Assembly: GCA_963565915.1 (NCBI GenBank)
Contig: OY751486.1
Span: 4,340,001 to 4,404,000 of the forward strand
Length of the DNA stretch: 64,000 bases
Reading direction: 5' to 3'
Source: Entoloma clypeatum
Taxonomy: Eukaryota > Basidiomycota > Agaricomycetes > Agaricales > Entolomataceae
Shown here: positions 54,526 to 63,384 of the stretch, one piece after another
Numbering within the stretch: position 1 is the stretch's first letter
Layout: each line of letters begins with the position of its first letter
Position numbers and translations under genes: made by a program
The notes under the pieces: model-generated
The model's database searches: none
Told to the model about the DNA's origin: nothing
Seen by the model: only the letters and a program-made list of their open reading frames with translations

Positions 54526-57500
54526 ACAGTGCGCCCTCGTTGTCTACTAAAAATCGTTATGCTGCCTTATTTATGGAACAATATGATCCTATACCCTCCA
54601 TCTCTAAGCCTGCAAACGATCCTATAGTCGCACCCAACTCCGCAAACCCTATCCGCATCCGCTTCTCTAAGTGGGAGCGGCGGCTTCCAAAACAATATGT
54701 TCTCGCCGCAGCCGCTCGCTCCGACAATTCCCTCGAACTAGACATAGTTCTCGAAACTACCGACACTAAAGACATACTATCACAAAAGGCCTTACTCGAC
54801 AGTGGGGCAACAGGATCGTTTATTGAACGTACTCTGGTCGAGAAACACCGACTCTCTACTCGAAAACTACAACGCGCAATTCCGGTATACAACATCGACG
54901 GAACTCCGAATGAGGCCGGAGCAATAACGGAGGTGTTGGATGTAGTGCTCTGCTATCAGGATCACTCGGAACGGACCCAGCTTGCAGTCACAAGTTTGGG
55001 AAAACAAGAAATCGTGTTAGGCTTCACTTGGCTCAAAGAACACAACCCCGAGGTAGATTGGACTTCAGGGGAAGTGAAGATGAGCCGGTGTCCTGCACGA
55101 TGTCGGACATGCCAACAGGAGGCAGCCCAAGAGCGGAAGGAGCGGAAGTTCGAACAAGTCCGCATCCGAGCCTGTCGGATGGGTTCCACTCCGACGTCCG
55201 GTCTAGAGGAGGAGGCTCCACGCGGCCCATGGGTGGAGGATGTCACAGAAGGAGAAGAAACGGAGGAGTTAGCGGAAGACGATGAGGAAGAGGATGAGTT
55301 TGAGGAGGGAGACCGCCTTTTTGTCGGAACAGTACCTGCGGAGGCGGAGTTCATCCGCGCTTCATCCAATATCTCGCAACGTCTATCGGAGGCCTTCCTC
55401 AGTAACCAGAAACCCAAATCTTTCCGCGATTCCGTACCAGACCACTTGTTTGATTTCGAAGACGTATTCTCAAAGACCTCTTTCGACACCTTACCGGAAG
55501 ACCGGACGTGGGACCACGCCATTGAACTTGTTCCGGACGCCTCTCCGGCGGGTTGTAAGGTATATCCGCTCGCCCCGAACGAACAGAAAGAACTCGACGC
55601 GTTTTTGGAGGAAAACCTTGCAACTGGTCGGATCCGCCCTTCCAAGTCTCCGATGGCATCTCCGGTGTTCTATATCAAGAAAAAGGATGGCTCCCTTCGT
55701 CTTGTACAAGACTACCGGTCACTCAATTCCAAAACTATCAAAAACAAGTATCCGCTTCCGCTCATATCCGAACTGATCAATAAACTTCAACGCGCTCAAT
55801 ACTTCACCAAACTCGACATCCGCTGGGGTTACAACAATGTACGGATAAAGCCCGGAGACGAGTGGAAGGCCGCTTTTCGGACCAATCGCGGACTCTATGA
55901 ACCATTGGTGATGTTCTTCGGCCTCACTAATAGTCCATCCACATTCCAGACTATGATGAACGAGATCTTTCAGGACCTTATCACTGAAGGTGTAGTTTGT
56001 GTTTACCTTGACGATATACTCATCTTCACGGAGACCCTTGCGGAACATCGGAGGGTCACACGGATTGTACTGGAACGACTTCGCGAACACAAACTCTATC
56101 TAAAACCAGAGAAATGCGAGTTTGAGCAAACGCGCATTGAATACTTAGGCCTTATTATTGAACAAGGACGCATAGAGATGGATCCGGTGAAAGTAGCGGG
56201 GGTCGCGGAGTGGCCTGCTCCGACAAACGTCCGAGAAGTACAGTCCTTTCTGGGGTTCACTAACTTCTATCGCCGTTTTATTGAAGGGTTTTCGGACATC
56301 GCGCGCCCTCTTTTCGAGCTCACGAAGAAGGGGCACCTCTGGTCTTGGAAGGAAGGAGAAGTGTCCGCATTTGCGGAGTTGAAGCGGAGGATTACATCCG
56401 CTCCGATCCTGGTCTTAGCTGATCATCGAAAGGAGTGGCGGGTAGAAGCGGATAGCTCGGACTTTGCAACCGGAGCAGTACTGTCCCAACCAACAGAGGA
56501 CGGTAAGTGGCACCCTGTCGCATTCTATTCCAAAAGCCTCAGTCCGGTGGAACGCAACTACGAGATCTATGACAAGGAGATGTTGGCAGTGGTCCGCGCA
56601 TTAGAGGAGTGGAGGCACTTCCTTGAAGGAGCGGAGAAGACAGTGGAGATTTGGACGGACCACAAAAATCTTGAGTACTTCATGACAGCTCAAAAACTAA
56701 ATCGACGACAAGCTAGATGGTCCTTATACCTCGCTCGTTTCGATTTTAAAATGCACCATCGACCTGGAAAGTCAATGGGCAAGTCCGACGCTTTGTCCCG
56801 ACGAGCGGACCACGGAGACGGATCGCGGGACAACGAAAACATCATCCTTCTTCGACCAGAATTGTTTGCAGTGCGAGCAATGCGTGGGGTAACTGTTCAA
56901 GGGGAAGAACGCGACGTCCTCTGCCAGGTCCGACAGGGAATCCGAGAGGGGCTACTGGAGGATAGTGTGGCGGAGGTCGTCAGATCCCTTCCGACCGTCG
57001 GAGCGGGGTCCGTCCGAAGTGCGGAGTGGAGGCAAGCGGAAGGTTTGCTCTACTTCAGGGATCGTATCTATGTTCCTAATAATCCCCAACTGCGTCATCG
57101 GATCCTCACACAACACCACGACACTCCGGTGGCCGGACATCCGGGACGGTGGAAAACCTTGGAACTGGTGTCGCGCAATTACTGGTGGCCACACATGTCT
57201 CGTTTAATAGGTCAATATTGCAAGACATGCGACTCATGCCTCCGCACCAAGGTCCGACGCACTCCGCCCTCCGGAGAGCTCAATCCACTACCGGTCCCCA
57301 CGGAGCGGTGGCAAGTAACCAGTGTTGACTTCATTACTGAACTACCAGAAGCCCACGGCTACGACGCTATCATGGTGGTAGTGGACTCAGTAGGGAAGCG
57401 GGGACACTTCATCCCGACGCACTCCGACATCTCCGCACTCGGGACTGCACGCTCCTATATTCAAAACGTCTGGAAACTCCACGGACTACCGGAGGCCATT

Positions 57501-58430
57501 GTCTCCGACCGCGGACCACAGTTTGTCGCCAAGTTCACGCGCGAACTATATAGGCTACTTGGCATTAAGATTGCTGCCTCGACAGCCTACCATCCGCAGT
57601 CGGACGGACAGACGGAGCGGGTCAATCAAGGATTGGAACAATATCTTCGCCTATTCGTCAATGAACGTCAAGATGATTGGGACGAATGGCTTCCGATGGC
57701 TGAATTTGCATACAACAACCATGTTCACGCATCGACACGTCAAACTCCGTTCTACATTGACACCGGCCGCCATCCGCGCATGGGATTCGAACCTCGCGAG
57801 AAGCGGACGGAAATCGAGGCGGTAGCGGATTTCAGCGAGCGGATGAAGTCCGCTCTGGAAGAGGCTCGCGCAGCACTAACAAAGGCAAAGGACGACATGG
57901 CGCGATACTACAACCAGCATCGGAGCACCACTCCGACATTCCGCCCGGGGGACAAGGTCTTTTTAGACTCATCGGACCTCAAAACCACCCGACCCACAAA
58001 AAAACTTGCACATCGGTACGTAGGCCCTTTCCCAGTGGTCCGACCTGTCGGAACACATGCCTACGAACTTCGCCTTCCCCCTTCCATGTCCCGCATTCAC
58101 CCAGTATTCCACGTCGTCAAACTTTCACTAGTTCCCGACGACCCTTTCCGACGCCAAGTCCGCTCTCCTCCGCCTCCGACGGTAGTGGGAGAAGAGTTGG
58201 AGTATGATGTTGAAAACCTCTTGGACAGCCGACTGCATCGAGGCAAGCTTCAATTCTTGGTCAAATGGAAGGGATATGGCTACGAAGAGAATTCCTGGGA
58301 AGCAGAAGACAATGTCCACGCTCCGCGCCTAGTCCGCGACTTCTACCGACGTCATCCGGGAGCTCCGCGTCGGATCTCCGCTGCGATATTCGACTCGTTT
58401 CGCCTGACACGTCGAGACGCCGTGCCTTGA
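54507..58430 (+). CDS. D1 pol polyprotein
   Basis: About 1307 codons from the slip site (the frame is open from 54360). Protease DSGATGSF; RT with SPMASPVFYIKKKDGSLR, FGLTNSPSTFQ and YLDDILIF; RNase H with EADSSDFATGAVLSQ and TDHKNLEYFMT. Integrase: HHDTPVAGHPG, CKTCDSCLRTK, SVDFITELPE, VSDRGPQFVAKF and YHPQSDGQTERVNQG. Chromodomain: EELEYDVENLLDS, QFLVKWKGYG and NSWEAEDNV. Every catalytic signature I could check is present. A stretch of acidic residues (EDDEEEDEFEEGDRL) separates protease and RT. It should be functional if transcribed. Confidence 0.93.
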   Translation, partial: SSSQRVNSAPSLSTKNRYAALFMEQYDPIPSISKPANDPIVAPNSANPIRIRFSKWERRLPKQYVLAAAARSDNSLELDIVLETTDTKDILSQKALLDSGATGSFIERTLVEKHRLSTRKLQRAIPVYNIDGTPNEAGAITEVLDVVLCYQDHSERTQLAVTSLGKQEIVLGFTWLKEHNPEVDWTSGEVKMSRCPARCRTCQQEAAQERKERKFEQVRIRACRMGSTPTSGLEEEAPRGPWVEDVTEGEETEELAEDDEEEDEFEEGDRLFVGTVPAEAEFIRASSNISQRLSEAFLSNQKPKSFRDSVPDHLFDFEDVFSKTSFDTLPEDRTWDHAIELVPDASPAGCKVYPLAPNEQKELDAFLEENLATGRIRPSKSPMASPVFYIKKKDGSLRLVQDYRSLNSKTIKNKYPLPLISELINKLQRAQYFTKLDIRWGYNNVRIKPGDEWKAAFRTNRGLYEPLVMFFGLTNSPSTFQTMMNEIFQDLITEGVVCVYLDDILIFTETLAEHRRVTRIVLERLREHKLYLKPEKCEFEQTRIEYLGLIIEQGRIEMDPVKVAGVAEWPAPTNVREVQSFLGFTNFYRRFIEGFSDIARPLFELTKKGHLWSWKEGEVSAFAELKRRITSAPILVLADHRKEWRVEADSSDFATGAVLSQPTEDGKWHPVAFYSKSLSPVERNYEIYDKEMLAVVRALEEWRHFLEGAEKTVEIWTDHKNLEYFMTAQKLNRRQARWSLYLARFDFKMHHRPGKSMGKSDALSRRADHGDGSRDNENIILLRPELFAVRAMRGVTVQGEERDVLCQVRQGIREGLLEDSVAEVVRSLPTVGAGSVRSAEWRQAEGLLYFRDRIYVPNNPQLRHRILTQHHDTPVAGHPGRWKTLELVSRNYWWPHMSRLIGQYCKTCDSCLRTKVRRTPPSGELNPLPVPTERWQVTSVDFITELPEAHGYDAIMVVVDSVGKRGHFIPTHSDISALGTARSYIQNVWKLHGLPEAIVSDRGPQFVAKFTRELYRLLGIKIAASTAYHPQSDGQTERVNQGLEQYLRLFVNERQDDWDEWLPMAEFAYNNHVHASTRQTPFYIDTGRHPRMGFEPREKRTEIEAVADFSERMKSALEEARAALTKAKDDMARYYNQHRSTTPTFRPGDKVFLDSSDLKTTRPTKKLAHRYVGPFPVVRPVGTHAYELRLPPSMSRIHPVFHVVKLSLVPDDPFRRQVRSPPPPTVVGEELEYDVENLLDSRLHRGKLQFLVKWKGYGYEENSWEAEDNVHAPRLVRDFYRRHPGAPRRISAAIFDSFRLTRRDAVP

Positions 58431-58441
58431 AGGGGGGGTGA

Positions 58442-58875
58442 TGTAAGGGCAACCACTTTCACTCTTCACTTTTCCTTTACTTTCCTCCTTTCCTTTCTAT
58501 TCCACCATCTCCGACGTCCTCCGATCGTATCCGCTGTCTCCGACATCTTATCCGCCTCTCCGCATCTGACGACTCCGCCCCCATCCGCTACTCCGCACGT
58601 CGGATCGCAGGTACTATCATTCATCTTGTTTCCATTCATCCTTCATCGCTACTCCCGATCATTGCTCATCATTCATGTGTCTCGTTTTATCTCTTATTTC
58701 ATATCTCATTTTACTATTTATCGCAGCTAGCTTGCAGGGGAATCCTTAGAACTTTCTCTTCGGATCTCCCTTGCAAGGTATGTGTTGTATTACTTATTAG
58801 ACTGCTCAATCTAAACTTCGGATCTCCCTTGCAAGTATCTGAGTTTGAGTCTTGGATCGTAAGGTCGCCCTTACA
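58442..58875 (+). repeat. D1 3' LTR (434 bp)
   Basis: Identical by eye to the 5' LTR; starts 11 nt after the pol stop. Confidence 0.92.
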
Positions 58876-58880
58876 CCTCC

Positions 58881-59623
58881 GCCAGTTCCACTACGACACC
58901 ACCACCAATATCGCCCGACTCATTGAAGGACACATTGACACGCTCTTGGACCGAGGTGTCTACCAACAGTTTGCAAGGCTGTTCCATAACCGCACAAACA
59001 CTCCCGATGTCGCACTCCTCGACCCACCCATAGAGAACCCTATTTTGACCACTCCCCTCCCTGATCTTGCCACTACCCCTGAACCGACCCCCATCCCCGA
59101 CCCAATTCCCCTCGTTGTCAGAAACCCAGACACCCAAATCACTCCGTCCCCTCCCGAATCCACGTCGCCCTTGACCAGCGACCGAAGCCTTTCCGATGTC
59201 AAGACCGACGTCAAGGGAAAGAAGAAATCCTATGGAGTTGTTAAGCGCTCCAGAAGAAAAACCACACGTACCATCATGTCTATTCCATTAGGGCATGGAT
59301 CATCATCCCAGACCCCCATCAATCTCACCAACGAACCCGATTACCTTGACTATGAGGTTGACACGCATGGACGCGCTCACTCCCCGAGCGGACCTTGGCG
59401 CCGTCCTGCTGGGTGGCCACATATTGACAAAGGGCGCAAATGCGGTCTTTGTGCTAGGGCAGATGGACACATTGAGTGTCAATGCGGATACTACGTGTGT
59501 CAGAAGTGTTGGAAGAAAGCACCCGGACACTACGACTATGAGTGCTTGGGCCCGGGTTATGCAGCGCTGGAAGATGACCAGTACGAGTTTGACGACGATG
59601 CCATACACAACATGGCAACTTGA
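58881..59623 (+). pseudogene. A2 extra 3' ORF, C-terminal piece (Cys-rich)
   Basis: Continues the frame of 52619-52775 as RQFHYDTTTNIARLIE, then a long Pro/Thr-rich part (PLPDLATTPEPTPIPDPIPL), a basic patch (KGKKKSYGVVKRSRRK), and a C-terminal cysteine cluster CGLCARADGHIECQC, then YYVCQKCWKK and YECLG. The spacing C-x2-C-x8-C-x-C-x4-C-x2-C suggests a zinc ribbon. Ends at a TGA 41 nt before the 3' LTR. Basic and zinc-ribbon parts suggest nucleic-acid or protein binding; no homolog is recalled. Confidence 0.65.
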
Positions 59624-59664
59624 AAACATTGAAGCCGGTGACTTCAAGCATAGAAGGGGGGTAA

Positions 59665-60221
59665 TGTTACACTTTTTCACCCTCTTCCTACGCACCTTCA
59701 CACGACCCTTCAACCCTTGATCCCCATCACACCCCGTTTCACTTAACTCCGACAACCCTGGGACATGTGTCCCCTCTATCAGCGCTATGACTCACACTGA
59801 CTCGGACTATTCCCCTTTTAGATACATTTTCACTCATTATCTATGACTCACGGCCTTGCGGCCTTATCTCTGACTCTTATGCCACAACCCCTTGAAACAT
59901 CTATCTAACCAATGGCTTATTTAGCTCCTGCGCAGCACTTACTTATTTATAGCTATAGGATAACATATATAAGACCTGTAACCTTAGAGTAGAGGTCCTC
60001 AGCTTGACCTAGGCAAACAACACTTACTTGTCTACTATTTCGAAATGCTCTCTAACTAAGTGCCTTGCGAGGACTTAGCTCTGCTTGACCCGAACCGAGT
60101 CGTCCTTCTGAGGAACTCGCTGATTGACCAAGTCGACCTATTGAGGGACTTGTTGTGGAACCAGTTCGAACCCACGTGATCTGATCTGTTGAACTTGTTG
60201 TTGTAGGCTATTGCCGTAACA
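59665..60221 (+). repeat. A2 3' LTR (557 bp)
   Basis: Partner of 47130-47686; carries the TpG/CpA states at most differing sites. Confidence 0.9.
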
Positions 60222-60226
60222 ATGAA

Positions 60227-60574
60227 CTGGTTCAGTTTTCGGGGATTGGAACCGTCAAAGGTGTCCGGATCCTTAGCCTTTTTGTGATGCTTGTTACCTT
60301 TGCTGCATTTGAGTTCATTGGTCATTAAGAGGAAAGCATCCGCAAGGGCTTGTGGGCCAAAAATATTCTGAGGAGACGGGGGTGCGGATTCTATGGGGGA
60401 AGTGGGGATCGGAATATTATGCGGAGGTGTGATGGGCTGAAAACCCGGAGGTGTCGGAGTAGTGGGAGTTACGGGGGATAGTTCTGTTAAACATTGTTCG
60501 ACATTTTGTAGAACCTGTTGCCTAGAAGTGCCAGCTTCTGCGGCTTTTGCTGTCTTGGTGTTTCGGAGTGCCAT
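60227..60574 (-). pseudogene. B gag, N-terminal part
   Basis: Starts at ATG 60574 (MALRNTKTAKAAEAG), 41 nt after the 5' LTR. Pro/Thr-rich segment, then NIFGPQALADAFLLM and KHHKKAKDPDTFDGS, running to KLNQFI where A2 is inserted; continues at 47129. Confidence 0.8.
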
Positions 60575-60601
60575 GACTAGCAGGAATCCAAAAACAGTTT
60601 G

Positions 60602-60612
60602 AGTTCGAATAT
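60602..60612 (-). promoter_or_regulatory. B primer-binding site, self-complementary
   Basis: ATATTCGAACT on the minus strand, two bases after the 5' LTR, is the reverse complement of AGTTCGAATAT inside the LTR (61008-60998). Confidence 0.6.
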
Positions 60613-60614
60613 AC

Positions 60615-61315
60615 TGTTAAGTAGGTGAAAAGTCGGAGCTTTGTCGGAGTCCGTCGGAGGTAACGTAGGACTGAGACCGGAGCGGAACTCCGGAGGTGCA
60701 GAGGAACGACGAAGGGGAGGGACGTGGCTTCAATGTATGTGTTGCACCGCCGTTTGTTGGATAAGGTGTCCCAATTTCAGGAGGTCGGAGGAGAGGTCGG
60801 AGGTGCGGAGGTTCTCGGAGAGATCTCGGTGAGAGACACGTTGACGTGGAAGTGGTCGGAGTTGTGACTCGGACACAGTACTGAGCTCGTCGAAGGGTAA
60901 CGATGGAGGAAGAGCAGTAGATGAGGATGTCGTCGGCGTATTGTACCACAGCGAGGATCTCTGGCATGAACGGGGAGTAGAGGAGTGAACTTTGTTGATA
61001 TTCGAACTGAGGAACTACAGGTATGGTACGAGCTTAAATACCTAAATGATATCACTTTACGGAGATGGTCGGAGTAGGTCCGGAGTTGTGGCGTAAGTTG
61101 CCAGCGACTGTAACGAACCTCGGAGATGTCGGTCAATGGACCATGCGGAAAAGGCGATGCATAAGTAAACAGGAATATGAATATGAAATGCATAAAGGCA
61201 TGGAGTTATGAATATGAAATGCACGATGGCAACGTGCGGAGATGCGGAGGTAATGGATGTCCGGAATGTCGGAGGACGATCGGAGTGGGTCGGAGATTCG
61301 GAGACGGATATAACA
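60615..61315 (-). repeat. B 5' LTR (701 bp)
   Basis: Same ends as 28814-29493. It has an extra 30-bp segment with GCATAAAGGCATGGAG, also present in the partial B3 LTR, so the 3' LTR lost it. Confidence 0.85.
60998..61040 (-). promoter_or_regulatory. B core promoter and predicted RNA start
   Basis: On the minus strand TATTTAAG (61040-61033) is followed 32 nt later by AGTTCGAATAT (61008-60998), the sequence complementary to the PBS. Confidence 0.5.
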
Positions 61316-62457
61316 CAATCTCAAAATGCGCGAAAATCAACACATTCTCAAGTATAATATTGAGTTCACATGCCTGGCTGCCAAAATGCACTGGGACAGC
61401 TCTGCCCTGCATCACCGGTACTACTCCGGGTTGGCAGAGCGGATTAAAGATGTCCTTGGGACTCAAGTGAAGCCAAGCACATTACCAGCACTTAGGGAGC
61501 TAGCACAGACTATCAATGCTTGCCACTGGGAACGTCAGTGCGAGAAATCCTGCTCTGACAAGTCCACATCCAAATCTGACAAATCTGAAACTAAAACTCC
61601 CTCCGCAAACTCCAATAAAAACTCCAAAGCCAAACCACAGACACAGAACCAGGGCAAACAGTTGAAGTCTTCCTCCGCTCCCAAGTCCAACATCTCTGAC
61701 AAACTCAGAAAAGATGAAAAACTAACTCCGGAGGAACACAAATGCTGTTTTGACAACAACCTCTGTATGTTTTGCAGCAAAGCAGGGCATGTCATGAAAG
61801 ATTGCCTGAAGTCTTCATCCTCCGCCTCTAAGGCTAAGGTGCATGCTGCCCAAGCCAAGACTACAGAACAAACAAAAAATTAGCAGGCAGTCTACCAGAC
61901 TCCGTACGGCCTGAGGACTGTGTTGAACCCATCTGTACTACTGCTCTACTCAACGCTTCCGCTCTTTCTGACCCCAATTCCCTCTGTGTCTGACTTACAT
62001 CTCCGCTTATCTCTGATTCTTCTCTGATAGCTGCCCTTGTGGGCTCCGGCTCTACTCATTGCTTTATTGACTCCCGTTACGCTTCATCCTATAAACTCCC
62101 TTTCACCTCCATACCTCCGATTGAACTTAAATTATTTGACAGAACGTCCAACTCCGTCATTACTCAGGTGGCTGATCTCCCTGTATACTTTTTCTCCGGT
62201 GAAAATATGGCCATTACAGCCTATGTGACTCCGCTCAATTCCTCCTGTTCTATGGTTCTTGGATACAACTGCCTCACACACTACAATCCTATGATTGACT
62301 GGGTATTGGGCAGTATCACTTTCCATCCACAGCTCTTGAAGGAATCTCCAACCTTGACATCTTTTGCCAGGTCAGCTCCACTACCTCTGCAGACCTCTCC
62401 CGATACTCCAACCTCCGACTCCGGTACACCCGCTGCAACTCTGGATGTTGTTCCGAA
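61316..62457 (+). pseudogene. B-host gag end and protease region
   Basis: Resumes B-host gag after the nested stack: LKMRENQHILKYNIEF, a knuckle CMFCSKAGHVMKDC, and stop TAG at 61881. The heptamer AAAAAAT (61874-61880) precedes it. The -1 frame continues (KLAGSLPDSVRPEDCVE) with a TGA at 61991-61993, then GSGSTHCFID, where the catalytic Asp of the protease is Gly, and MVLGYNCLTHYNPMIDWVLG. It breaks off at 62457 in front of TAGTGTT. This copy is the oldest layer and is non-functional. Confidence 0.78.
61874..61880 (+). promoter_or_regulatory. B-family -1 frameshift site AAAAAAT
   Basis: A AAA AAT in gag frame, immediately before the TAG stop; the pol frame is -1. Canonical X XXY YYZ heptamer. 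Confidence 0.55.
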
Positions 62458-63384
62458 TAGTGTTCAAAGGTCCAGTTTACTTTTTCATAAATTAGACTGA
62501 GACCAGATCGAACCGAACTGGTGAAAGACCAGACTGCCGGTCTCGGTTTTTAAGGTTTCGGATCACGGCCAGTCTTCAGTTCACTCGAAACTTTAGAATT
62601 TGAAAGACCGGCCAAAGACCAGTTCGGATCGGTTTAAACCAGTATTTTCCACAGAACAATCTGAGGAACGGAAATCAAGATCACGAAACGGCAAAGTGCA
62701 AAATTTGTGCTATTTGCAAGAATTGAACTCACAACCTCTATAGTACAGAACATTAGTTCAGTCATCTATCTAACCAACTGAGCCACACATCCATTATATC
62801 TGGTGCATCACACTCATTCTACATCACAACTTTCCCACTTCCCAAATAGACACACCTAAAAAAACAAAAGATGTGTGTGCATGCTCCCTCCTGCTCGATC
62901 ACAAGTAGACAGATTATAAATAAAATCTATAAATATATTCTGGCCTTTTCAGCATCTGTGCCCCTCATTGCAGAGTCAGCAATGGATGGATGCATTGTTT
63001 CGACGTTGGATGACACGCATCACGCGCGCATCAAATATATGTAAACAAACTCAAAAACATCGCATTTCTCCTTAATATGGCTACACAGGAGGAAGTCAGC
63101 TTACAGACTATATCAATTATGTAGCAGAGTATCATATGTCAATAAATATGTGTTGATTTTATGGAATGATGCCACAGATTTTAAGTCATAGAGGTGCCGT
63201 GCTCTACACCAAATAATAGTAAACAATGCACAAAATGCATCACGCAGGCATGCACAGTGCCTTCCTCATGGTCTAATAATAGTTGGAAATGATAGAATTT
63301 ATAAATAGATATGTATTCACCTTCTGAAGCACTTTGTATAATTTTAAGAAGTCCAGATAAGATAGAAATAATGAAATAGTGCCA
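62458..63384. mobile_element. Possible hAT-like fragment with tRNA-derived unit
   Basis: Starts TAGTGTTCAAAGG, sharing TAGTGTT with the TIR at 25870. The first 200 bp have subterminal inverted motifs (ACCGAACTGGT against ACCAGTTCGG; repeated GAAAGACC). No matching right TIR or 8-bp target duplication is found before B3 begins at 63385. The rest is AT-rich without frames. Confidence 0.35.
62713..62785 (-). ncRNA. tRNA-like unit, probable SINE head
   Basis: On the minus strand: box A TGGCTCAGTTGG fits the consensus perfectly, and box B region GTGAGTTCAATTC follows 38 nt later. The spacing is that of a tRNA, but the acceptor arms do not pair and the anticodon arm is weak, so it is not a working tRNA. 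A tRNA-derived SINE or RNA polymerase III promoter remnant is the likely explanation. Confidence 0.5.

Larger units (their letters stand above)
52776..58875 (+). mobile_element. D1: Ty3/gypsy chromovirus, intact young copy
   Basis: 6100 bp, LTRs 52776-53209 and 58442-58875 that look identical, TSD CCTCC at 52771-52775 and 58876-58880. gag and pol are unbroken. Purine tract TTGAAGGGGGGGTGA precedes the 3' LTR directly after the pol stop, so D has no extra 3' gene. It is the last insertion in the stack. Confidence 0.92.
47130..60221 (+). mobile_element. A2: Ty3/gypsy chromovirus carrying nested D1
   Basis: LTRs 47130-47686 and 59665-60221 (557 bp each), TSD ATGAA at 47125-47129 and 60222-60226 inside B gag. 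Without D1 it is about 7.0 kb: gag, pol with two nonsense codons, a 3' ORF split by D1, purine tract AGAAGGGGGGTAA. LTR differences are few and nearly all CpG transitions. Confidence 0.9.
28814..61315 (-). mobile_element. B: Ty3/gypsy chromovirus, host of three nested elements
   Basis: LTRs at 28814-29493 (3') and 60615-61315 (5') flank a 31-kb interior; TSD CAATC at 28809-28813 and 61316-61320 falls exactly inside one gag sequence, proving they are one insertion. Removing E, D2, A2 (and D1 in A2) leaves about 6.7 kb: gag (60574-60227, 47129-46540), RT-RNase H (40431-38559), integrase with chromodomain (31927-30538), then an antisense cargo gene (29613-30477). The tract before the 3' LTR reads CTAAGAGGGGAATAC on the minus strand (polypurine tract). 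gag/pol is broken by a large deletion and at least two frameshifts. Confidence 0.85.

Noticed and set aside
62713..62785. Functional tRNA gene
   Set aside because: Acceptor stem does not pair and the anticodon arm is poor.
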